Positions 33,019-40,741 of a stretch of DNA of 64,000 nucleotides are shown here, in pieces. Where the stretch lies: contig NZ_BAAAOH010000001.1 of assembly GCF_039530225.1 (NCBI RefSeq), positions 3,596,001-3,660,000 on the forward strand, written 5' to 3'. Positions within the stretch are counted from its first letter, which is position 1, and each line of letters starts with the position of its first letter. The DNA comes from Microbacterium pumilum. Lineage in GTDB: Bacteria; Actinomycetota; Actinomycetes; Actinomycetales; Microbacteriaceae. The position numbers and the translations under genes are program-made. Under the pieces are notes generated by a model. It saw nothing but the letters and a program-made list of their open reading frames with translations. It was not told the DNA's origin and made no database searches.

Positions 33019-36000
33019 CTAATAAGGATCACCTCCGCGACCCCACCACGAGTCCCAGTCCAGCGTCTGCGCGACAACTCCGAAGTCATTGAGCCAGGCC
33101 GGCTCGGCGCCCGCGAAGGCGTTCCCGATGTAGCGCACGAGGTCTTGCGCGGATCCGTCCGGGTGCACCGAAACCAGCGCGAGCCTGTGGTGCGGCGAAG
33201 TGTTCAGCGCCATGAGAACCTCGTTGCGAGTGATGGTGAAGTCATCCGCCCCAACAACGCGCGCCTTGACTTCGATGCGAATGCTGTGGTCGTCACCCTT
33301 GGTCGACAGGATGTCGAATCCGGGGTTGTTGAACGCCTGCTCTTCTGGCTCCCGGCCCAGTGCCCGTTCGGCGGCGAGGACGGCCTCCACACCGCGACGC
33401 TCGACTGCCTTTCGCGCCGCGGCGAGATCAACGGGCGTTCCGCCCGTCGGCTGCGCGATCGCAGCGGGAAGGACCACAGCGGCTGAAACCACTTTCGGCG
33501 GCAACGGCGCCATCTTGAGCTGCTTCTCGATCAAGGCGAGGCGCACAGTCAGTCTGTTCTCGAGATCGTCGGCGCGCCGGCGCAGGGTGTCTCCAGTGAT
33601 GCGGACCTTCTTCCCCGCGCGGGAGGCGGCGTCGGCTTTGAGTGCTTCCAGGCCTAGTCGATTGATCTCCCGATTGAGTCGCTTCTCGACCCTGTCGGCG
33701 AGTCGCTCGTAGTCATGGGTGCGATGTTCGATCGATGACGAGGCGAAGGCCGGCAACTGGTGCGAGATCACCCACGTCCGGGCCGCATCTTCCCGCGAGC
33801 TGAAGCGTTCGACGGGCGCAGCATCCGTCACCGTCCCCGGACCGTAATCGAGGTAGGGAGCGGGTCCGGCATCCAGGATGTCCCCGTCTTCGCTGGCGAG
33901 GACGTAGCCGAACCGTTGGGCGATGGTTGCCCCGGTTGCGTCTTGTACTTCGTTGAGCACTCCTACGAGGAGTGCAGGCGCGTCGATCTCGGTCGACGTA
34001 AGCACCGTGCCACGATCGAGCACTGTGCGCAGACCGTCGACGGTGAGGCGGAGCACCGCGTCGTGAAGCGGATGTCCGGGCGCCAGCAACTCTGCGCGCT
34101 CACCCAGCTCGACCGCTGCCGTCTTGAGGTCGAACGTCACTCGGTGATAGCGCCGAGCGATGGGTGCGCGTGTCGAGTCCCGGACGAGCGCCGGCACGTG
34201 CGTGATCTCGTAGCGGCCCTTCTCTCGGCGCTCGATTCGACCTCCGAGGCGGGTGAACGCCTCGACGAAAGCGTCACGGATGAAGTGAGGCTGCAGCCTG
34301 CGCGCCTGGGCATCCTCCATGTCGCGCCGCAGGCGTCTCAGCTCGTCGCCGGGCAGAGCCTCGTGAGCGAGTGCGTGATCGTCCATGAGCTCTCGGAGCC
34401 CGGCTGATACGCCCGCGTCGATGGTCTCGTGCATCTTCGCCCGCACGTCGTCGCGCTCTCCATAACGGATTGCGTCGCGCAGCAGTTTTGTGAGCGACAT
34501 CTCACCGAGCGAGGTGCCGAGGACATCGAACACCTTGCCCCCATAGGCGCGTTTCTGCTCCTCGATCTTGTCGAGAAGCCGCTGGAAGACTTCGCCCTCT
34601 CGGGTGCCATCCGCGACGAGGTTCCACAGTCGGCACACCTCGGTCTGACCGATGCGATGGATGCGTCCAAAACGCTGCTCGATGCGGTTTGGGTTCCACG
34701 GGAGGTCGTAGTTCACCATCAGGTGCGCTGCCTGGAGGTTGAGCCCCTCACCCGCGGCATCCGTTGCGATCATGACCTGTACATCCGGGTTGTGAGTGAA
34801 CTCTTCGGTGATGCGCCGGCGATCATGGCGTGGAACCCCACCGTGGATCGCGACCACCGCGTTGCGTCGCCCGATCAGTGAGGAGACTCGGCGTTCGAGG
34901 TAATTCAGGGTGTCGCGGTGCTCGGTGAAGACGATGAGCTTGCGGGGCGATCCGCCGTGGTTCGCCAGCACCTGGCTCTCCAGCACACCTCGCAGCTCCA
35001 CCCACTTGCTGTCGGCTTGGCTGGCGAGCACATGCTGCGCAAGCTCCGCCAGGTCATTCAGCTCTGCGACCTCGGTCTCAAGCTCGGCCGCAGTGAGAGC
35101 CGCGGTCGCTGCGTCGACGAGCTCCTCTTCGACGGTCTCTAGCTCTTCGGCGTCGTACTCTTCGAAGTCCGGCTCTCCCTCGTCAAAGATGAGGCGCATC
35201 TGCGCGGGGGGCGCATCGCGACGCGCGAGCAGATCGACTCGAGTACGTTCCAGTCGCTCGGAGCGGCGACGCAACGACTGGAAGATCGCCTCAGGGCTAG
35301 ATGCCAGGCGGCGCTGCAGCACGGTGAGCGCAAATCCCACCGTCACTCGTCGTTTGCCGTCGAGACGATCGGCGCGATTCATTCCTTCGCGCACGTACTC
35401 CGTGACTTGCTCGTAGAGGTGGCGCTCGTTCGCTGAGAGTGGGTACGTCGCCGTCTCGGCTTGTCGTTCGGGGAAAAGCGGTTTGCCTTCGAAGGTCAGC
35501 AGATCTTCCTTGATCATCCGACGCATGAATCCGTCGGCCGTCCCCGACTCCGCCCGCTTGTCCCCAGGTCCCTCGAAGCGATCCCGATCGAGCAGTGAGA
35601 GGAAGCTCTGAAAATCCTCCTCCTTGCCGTTGTGGGGAGTTGCCGTCATGAGCAGGAAGTGCCGAGTGCGCTCGCTCAGCAGCCGGCCGAGCTCGAAGCG
35701 GCGTGACAGCTTGATCTCGCCGCCGAACCAGCGAGCACTCATCCGGTGTGCTTCGTCGACGACCACCAGGTCGAATTCGGCGTCCTCGAGCTGCGTGAGC
35801 AGGTACTCGTTTCGCGCGAGCTGATCCATGCGCGCGATCAGCAGCGGCTTGCCCTCGAACACGTTGGCGCCGGGTGCGGCATCTTGCGAGCGTGCGGCCA
35901 ATATCTCGAAGTCGAGCCCGAACTTCAGGCGCAGCTCGTCCTGCCACTGCTCGACTAGGCTCCCGGGAGCGACGATCAGGCAACGCTTCACATCGTCGCG

Positions 36001-36447
36001 CAGCAGAAGCTCCTTGATGTACAGCCCGGCCATGATTGTCTTTCCGGCCCCAGGGTCATCGGCAAGCAGAAATCGAAGCGGCGTTCGCGGCAGCAGCTCG
36101 CCGTACACGGCACGGATCTGGTGAGGAAGCGGCTGCACGTCGCTTGTAGCGACCGCGAGCATCGGGTCAGAGTGGCCAGCGAGCAAGATCCGCTGGGCTT
36201 CGGCGGCGAGTCGAAAATCTCGCGCGTCTGCATCGAAAGGTCGTCCGCCGTCCTGGTGGGTGGAGAGGCCCGCATCGTCCGCGTCGTAGAGGATCCGTTC
36301 GGCAACCTGTCCGTCGGGCAAGCGATAGATCAGCTGCACCGCACCCGCACCGTGCGAAATCACCGCCACCACGGTGACCGGCGAGCCCGGGATCACCCCT
36401 GCGATCCTCGCACCAGGGGTTGCAGACTTCCAGAACTCTGTAGACAC
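33019..36447 (-). CDS. SNF2/SF2 helicase with DUF3883 C-terminal domain (Hma-type helicase)
   Basis: A 1,142-residue SF2 ATPase. Motif I is DDPGAGKT (130-137), motif II VVVDEAHRMS (228-237), and motif III LLMTATPHNG. The second RecA domain has VFTEHRDTLNYL and the closing run TDAAGEGLNLQAAHLMVNYD plus WNPNRIEQRFGRIHRIGQ, so it is complete. The C-terminus (about 1,030-1,110) is a DUF3883-like PD-(D/E)XK-type fold (NNPGFDILST, IRIEVKARV), which in other defence helicases may bind or cut DNA. It starts at a GTG and is divergent from the pseudo-YhaO gene with 74 nt between. With the DUF1156 methylase and DUF499 ATPase across the divergence, it makes up the helicase-methylase-ATPase (Hma) core. 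Confidence 0.92.
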   Translation of the reverse strand: MSTEFWKSATPGARIAGVIPGSPVTVVAVISHGAGAVQLIYRLPDGQVAERILYDADDAGLSTHQDGGRPFDADARDFRLAAEAQRILLAGHSDPMLAVATSDVQPLPHQIRAVYGELLPRTPLRFLLADDPGAGKTIMAGLYIKELLLRDDVKRCLIVAPGSLVEQWQDELRLKFGLDFEILAARSQDAAPGANVFEGKPLLIARMDQLARNEYLLTQLEDAEFDLVVVDEAHRMSARWFGGEIKLSRRFELGRLLSERTRHFLLMTATPHNGKEEDFQSFLSLLDRDRFEGPGDKRAESGTADGFMRRMIKEDLLTFEGKPLFPERQAETATYPLSANERHLYEQVTEYVREGMNRADRLDGKRRVTVGFALTVLQRRLASSPEAIFQSLRRRSERLERTRVDLLARRDAPPAQMRLIFDEGEPDFEEYDAEELETVEEELVDAATAALTAAELETEVAELNDLAELAQHVLASQADSKWVELRGVLESQVLANHGGSPRKLIVFTEHRDTLNYLERRVSSLIGRRNAVVAIHGGVPRHDRRRITEEFTHNPDVQVMIATDAAGEGLNLQAAHLMVNYDLPWNPNRIEQRFGRIHRIGQTEVCRLWNLVADGTREGEVFQRLLDKIEEQKRAYGGKVFDVLGTSLGEMSLTKLLRDAIRYGERDDVRAKMHETIDAGVSAGLRELMDDHALAHEALPGDELRRLRRDMEDAQARRLQPHFIRDAFVEAFTRLGGRIERREKGRYEITHVPALVRDSTRAPIARRYHRVTFDLKTAAVELGERAELLAPGHPLHDAVLRLTVDGLRTVLDRGTVLTSTEIDAPALLVGVLNEVQDATGATIAQRFGYVLASEDGDILDAGPAPYLDYGPGTVTDAAPVERFSSREDAARTWVISHQLPAFASSSIEHRTHDYERLADRVEKRLNREINRLGLEALKADAASRAGKKVRITGDTLRRRADDLENRLTVRLALIEKQLKMAPLPPKVVSAAVVLPAAIAQPTGGTPVDLAAARKAVERRGVEAVLAAERALGREPEEQAFNNPGFDILSTKGDDHSIRIEVKARVVGADDFTITRNEVLMALNTSPHHRLALVSVHPDGSAQDLVRYIGNAFAGAEPAWLNDFGVVAQTLDWDSWWGRGGDPY

Positions 36448-36521
36448 AGCTCATTCCTACCAGCGTGCCGCGACAACGCCGTCCGTTAGGTTTGGTGCCA
36501 GCACGAGAAGGGTCGCTGTAG

Positions 36522-37544
36522 ATGCCGTCGATCATCGCTTTCAGCGGGATCAACATCGATCGCGCATATCCAGGGCTGGGGCCGGATGCCGCCGCACGAC
36601 GTCGCGCACTCTCACTCTCCGCGCTTGTCAAGGTCACGCAGCAGGTGAGGGACCGTTCGATCGACGCGATTGTCATCGTGGGAGGTCTCTACGATGACCG
36701 CTCCGTCGGCAGAGAGACCCTGGCCGCAGCGTTGCAGGTGCTCGAATCGGCGGGAGTGCCCGTCCTCATCGCGCCTGGCAGGGCCGATCCGATCGTCGCC
36801 GGCGGCGAATATGAGACCGGCCGCTTGGCTAACAACGTCTGGGCATGGACATCGACAGAGTTCGCCGAGGGAGCGCAGGTTGGCGGCATCGGCATCGTCG
36901 GTCGTGCGCGACGCGGTGTGTGGGATTCCACACCCCAGCTCTCACCGGCCTTCACCAGCGCTCCATACCTCGTCGTCGGAGATGGCATTGAGTACGACCG
37001 GTTCGAACCGCCAGCGGTGATTCACGTCGTGACGACGGGCTCTGCTGAAACGGCGGACTCTCGGTCGACGGTGCTGCGCCCCGTCAATGGTGATCTCGGC
37101 GAGCCGTTCGGCCGCGCGGCAGTGATCCTCATCGACCACGCTCACCAGGTTGCGGTCGACTGGGTCGACCTTCTGGCCGGACATCCCTCGACCGAAGACG
37201 TCGACGTAACCTCCGCAGCGACGACCGCAGACCTGCTCGCACAGGTCATTGCAGCGGCGAAGAGTCTCGCTCCATGGTCGGTTCTTCACCTCCGAGGCCT
37301 CCTTCAACCAGGAGTCGTCATTCCCGCCACGAAGGAGGAGATGAGCGGCCGTGATGACATCCTGATAACCGACGAGGCTCTCGAGTTCGCCTCGGTCACC
37401 CCCGAATCGGATGACCACAGTGCCCTCGCCGAGTTCGCACGGTCGCTCGACGCTGCCTCGGTCGACGACCGCACGCGCCATCAGGCAATGGCGTTCGGCC
37501 TGCTCGCGCTCCAATCCTCGGTCAGCGAGGGAGCAAGCCTGTGA
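36522..37544 (+). CDS. metallophosphoesterase-like (YhaO/SbcD-type) protein lacking catalytic residues
   Basis: A 340-residue protein with the overall strand-helix order of SbcD/YhaO nucleases, but every metal motif I can align is altered. The DxH motif reads FSGINID (7-13), GD-x-D reads VGGLYDD (53-59), and GNHD reads PGRAD (85-89). It would not be expected to bind two metals or cut DNA. Its stop overlaps the start of the YhaN-like ATPase (GTGA), the standard pairing of nuclease and SMC-like ATPase, so it is most likely a structural partner. The rest (about 100-340) has no clear motif. GAGAAGGG lies ahead of the ATG. It is the first plus-strand gene of the locus. The family link is inference from layout and context. 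Confidence 0.65.
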   Translation: MPSIIAFSGINIDRAYPGLGPDAAARRRALSLSALVKVTQQVRDRSIDAIVIVGGLYDDRSVGRETLAAALQVLESAGVPVLIAPGRADPIVAGGEYETGRLANNVWAWTSTEFAEGAQVGGIGIVGRARRGVWDSTPQLSPAFTSAPYLVVGDGIEYDRFEPPAVIHVVTTGSAETADSRSTVLRPVNGDLGEPFGRAAVILIDHAHQVAVDWVDLLAGHPSTEDVDVTSAATTADLLAQVIAAAKSLAPWSVLHLRGLLQPGVVIPATKEEMSGRDDILITDEALEFASVTPESDDHSALAEFARSLDAASVDDRTRHQAMAFGLLALQSSVSEGASL

Positions 37545-40500
37545 AGTTCGAACGGGTGGATGCCTCGGCCTTCGGTGCGTTGCGCTCCGAGTCGCTCCGG
37601 CTCAGCCCGCAACTGACGGTGATCCACGGAGCGAATGAGGCTGGCAAGTCCACGTGGTTCGCGGCCCTCTACGCGGGGCTCGTGGGTCGCAGGGTTAGCC
37701 GAGGCCGCGGAACGCGCACACAGACGGAGTTCCGCCGTCGGCACAAGCCGTGGACGGGTTCGCAATGGCGCGCCGGAGTGGTGGTCGAGCTTGCTTCGGG
37801 GCAACGCCTGCAGATCGGCCACGATCTGTCGACCGGTGACGTCACCATCAAGGACCTCACCAATGACCGGCTCACATCTGTCCCGCGACTCGAGAGTCAG
37901 CTTGGCCTTTCGCTGAGTACCGACGGCGGTTTCGATGGTGCGCGACTGCTCGGGCTCAACCGCGAGTCGGCGCGATCCACAATGTTCGTCGCGCAGGCTG
38001 ACATCCTCGCCGTCCTGCGGAATGTCGACGAGCTGCAAGAGTATCTGCAGCGCGCGGCGACATCGACGCGCGCCGACACCACCGCAGAACAGGCGCTCGA
38101 GTGGGTCGCAGAACTGCGCAGCGCGCGCGTCGGCAGCCCGCACGTCGGAAATCGACCGCTGAGGGCGACCGCGGCGGCCCTGGAAGCAGCGCGCAGTCGT
38201 CACGCCGACGCGTTGGATGCTCGCCACCGATTCCGCGCGCTTCACCAGAGCGTGGCGACGCTCGAAGCTGATGTCGCTGCAGTCGAGAGGGAGCTCACTG
38301 AGATCGCCCTCCACATCGAGTGGGCGGCGATCGATGAGCTAGGCGGGCGCATCGGCCGCGCACGACAGTGGACTGACGAGGCCGCAGCGCTGCTCGCCGA
38401 GGGTGAGCCGGCCGCAGACGATCTGGTGGCCCGTGTGACGACGGCCGTTGAGGGTTTCAAGTCGCGCGGAGATGAACCGGCGCCGCCGACCGGTCCGGAT
38501 GCTGCGACCCTGCAGGTGGAGATCTCGAACTTGCCAGAGATGCCTGAAGGACCACGGCGTCCAGAGCCGCGCGCAACCGAATCGCTGCGTGCGCTGAACG
38601 AGGCAGAAGCTGCGCGCGACACTCTTCTGGTCACGGCACCGCCCGAACCGGTGGTCGCCGAAGTCGCGGGAGCCAGCTCTGAGCAGCTGCGCATGCTCGC
38701 CGACAGGCTCACGGCCGTCGCGGCACCCGAGCCGCCGGGTTTACGTGCGCAGATCGACGAGCTACGCGCGAAGGTGGATGCCGATCGTGCTGCACACTCG
38801 AGCCGCCGGGCCGCGTACGAGCGGGCTTCAGAACAATACAGGCGCACCCAGGCGCGATATGAAGCGGAGCGATCGGAGTATGACCGCGCACTAGACGCGT
38901 ACAGCTCAGAAGCGACCGCCTATCGCGATGAGCGTGCGCGGTACGACGAGGTCCGTGCACGTAATGAAGTACGGCAGCGCGCCCACGAGAATGCCGCGCG
39001 GACGGCAGAAGCGAGTGTGAGCGCTGCCAAGCGAAAGCGGTCGGCGGGTCTTGCGATTCTGGTCGGCGGGGCGGTGGGCTTGGTGATTGGCGTCGTCCTG
39101 GCAGTCATCGGACTGCTGCCTGTCGGCATCGCGATCGGCGCGCTCGGGATCGCGGGCGGCGTGACGGGGGTCGTGCTCGCACGGCGTACCGACGATCAAG
39201 CAGCCGCCATCGGTGCGGAACTCGAGCCGCTGCCGTCCGTACGCTCAGAGCCCCGCCCCCCTACGCCCCCCTCTGCGCCCGAGCCGTTCACTTTGGCCGC
39301 GCCCGGTGATGCACCCGAGGCGCCGCCGGCATTGGCAACCGCATTGACCGAACTCGACCGGTGGGAAGAGTCGGTTCGATCCATCACCTCAGCAAGACAC
39401 GAGTCCGAGGCGGCGACGAGCCGCCTCGGGTTGCCCGCCGACCCGCAGCAACTCCGTGCACTGGCGCGAGCGCTCGATGATCGGGATGCCGCAACTCTTC
39501 GCTCTGCCGAGCACACACGTCGGTTGAGGGAAGCATCGGAGAAGGTCGCCACGGCCGCGCGCACGCTCGCGAGCGCGAGTGGAGCAGAGCCGACAGAAGA
39601 ACCGGCAGCTGCCCGCAGGGAGTTCGCTCGGTACGAGGCGGATTGTGCCGAGCGAGACGGCCTAGCACGCGAGGCCGAGCGTCGCATCGATCTTGAGCGC
39701 GCGCTCACCGAGCGTCGCGAACGAGAAGAAGCGCACGCCCGTGCGCACACGACATGGCTCCAGGCGGCGGCGGCACTCAGCGAGGCGGCGCAGCATGTGG
39801 GTGTTGCAGGCGACGATGCCCTGCCGGCGGTCGAGTCGTGGCTTCAAGAGCAACGGCGTCGCTACGATGTGAGGTCGGCCACGGCCGCCGTTCAAGCCCG
39901 ACTCGATCAGCTTCTAGAGGGCGCCACGATCGAACAGCTCGAGGAACAGCGCACCGCCCGTGCGAGCGCTGCCGGTGCACGCCCCGCCCAGCTGATGCTC
40001 GTGACCCACTCGCAGCGCAGCGGTGTCGAAGCGAAACGCGACAAGGTAAGAGAAGAGCTCGCCAACATCCACGGGCGCATCCGCGAGACAGCGAAGACTC
40101 TGACTTCCATCCCTGAGGCGATCGAAGCCGAGGCACGAGCTGAGTCCGCAGCGGCCGCCGTCCAGAATCTCGATTCGTACCTGGCGCTCGCCCAGACCCA
40201 TCTCGAGATCGCCAAGGATCGTGCGCATGCCGACATCGCACCCGTGCTCGCCTCGACGATCCGTCCCTGGGTACCGAGGGTGACGGATGGTCGGTTCGTC
40301 GATGTCGATATCGACGTCGACACTCTTATGCTGCGAGCCGTGGAGCAGAGCGGCCGCATGAAGGACGCGGACGTGCTTTCACACGGAACGATGGAGCAGC
40401 TCTTCCTCCTCCTGCGAATCGCACTCGCGAAGCATCTCGCCACCGGCGAGGAGATCGCTCCGTTGATCCTCGACGACGTCACAGTGCAGTCCGACAGCGC

Positions 40501-40633
40501 TCGCACCCTCGCCATCCTCGACCTCCTGAGCGAGCTGAGCACCGAACGCCAGATCGTGCTCTTCACGCAGGAGCAGGAAGTCGTCGACTGGGCGGCTGCC
40601 AACCTCCCCGCCAGCGCGGTGATCGCGCTTTGA
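37541..40633 (+). CDS. YhaN/SbcC-like SMC-type ATPase with a central transmembrane hairpin
   Basis: A 1,030-residue ATPase. Walker A is HGANEAGKST (29-38). Long Ala/Glu/Arg-rich coiled coils run about 200-500 and 560-900. The C-terminal lobe has an ABC-type signature region LSHGTMEQLFLLLRIALAK (about 945-965), Walker B LILDDVTV (975-982) and a D-loop/switch ending VLFTQEQEV. At the turn of the coiled coil (about 500-550), where SbcC has a zinc hook, there are two hydrophobic helices (LAILVGGAVGLVIGVVLAVI and GIAIGALGIAGGVTGVVLA). This suits the YhaN group, which appears to be membrane-tethered. GTG start, 4-nt overlap with the pseudo-YhaO gene. Likely senses DNA ends and couples ATP to the locus. 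Confidence 0.85.
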   Translation: MKFERVDASAFGALRSESLRLSPQLTVIHGANEAGKSTWFAALYAGLVGRRVSRGRGTRTQTEFRRRHKPWTGSQWRAGVVVELASGQRLQIGHDLSTGDVTIKDLTNDRLTSVPRLESQLGLSLSTDGGFDGARLLGLNRESARSTMFVAQADILAVLRNVDELQEYLQRAATSTRADTTAEQALEWVAELRSARVGSPHVGNRPLRATAAALEAARSRHADALDARHRFRALHQSVATLEADVAAVERELTEIALHIEWAAIDELGGRIGRARQWTDEAAALLAEGEPAADDLVARVTTAVEGFKSRGDEPAPPTGPDAATLQVEISNLPEMPEGPRRPEPRATESLRALNEAEAARDTLLVTAPPEPVVAEVAGASSEQLRMLADRLTAVAAPEPPGLRAQIDELRAKVDADRAAHSSRRAAYERASEQYRRTQARYEAERSEYDRALDAYSSEATAYRDERARYDEVRARNEVRQRAHENAARTAEASVSAAKRKRSAGLAILVGGAVGLVIGVVLAVIGLLPVGIAIGALGIAGGVTGVVLARRTDDQAAAIGAELEPLPSVRSEPRPPTPPSAPEPFTLAAPGDAPEAPPALATALTELDRWEESVRSITSARHESEAATSRLGLPADPQQLRALARALDDRDAATLRSAEHTRRLREASEKVATAARTLASASGAEPTEEPAAARREFARYEADCAERDGLAREAERRIDLERALTERREREEAHARAHTTWLQAAAALSEAAQHVGVAGDDALPAVESWLQEQRRRYDVRSATAAVQARLDQLLEGATIEQLEEQRTARASAAGARPAQLMLVTHSQRSGVEAKRDKVREELANIHGRIRETAKTLTSIPEAIEAEARAESAAAAVQNLDSYLALAQTHLEIAKDRAHADIAPVLASTIRPWVPRVTDGRFVDVDIDVDTLMLRAVEQSGRMKDADVLSHGTMEQLFLLLRIALAKHLATGEEIAPLILDDVTVQSDSARTLAILDLLSELSTERQIVLFTQEQEVVDWAAANLPASAVIAL

Positions 40634-40741
40634 CGCCTGCGTCGGGGCCGCCGGGCAGTCGGAATGTCGGTGGGGACGACATAGGCTCAATGGCGTTGCC
40701 TCCTGGGGGAGGCCGTTCCTTGGCCGGAAGGTAGATAAGGC

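Noticed and set aside
36522..40633. Ordinary SbcD-SbcC repair nuclease
   Set aside because: The phosphoesterase motifs are missing, and the ATPase has a membrane hairpin instead of a CxxC zinc hook.
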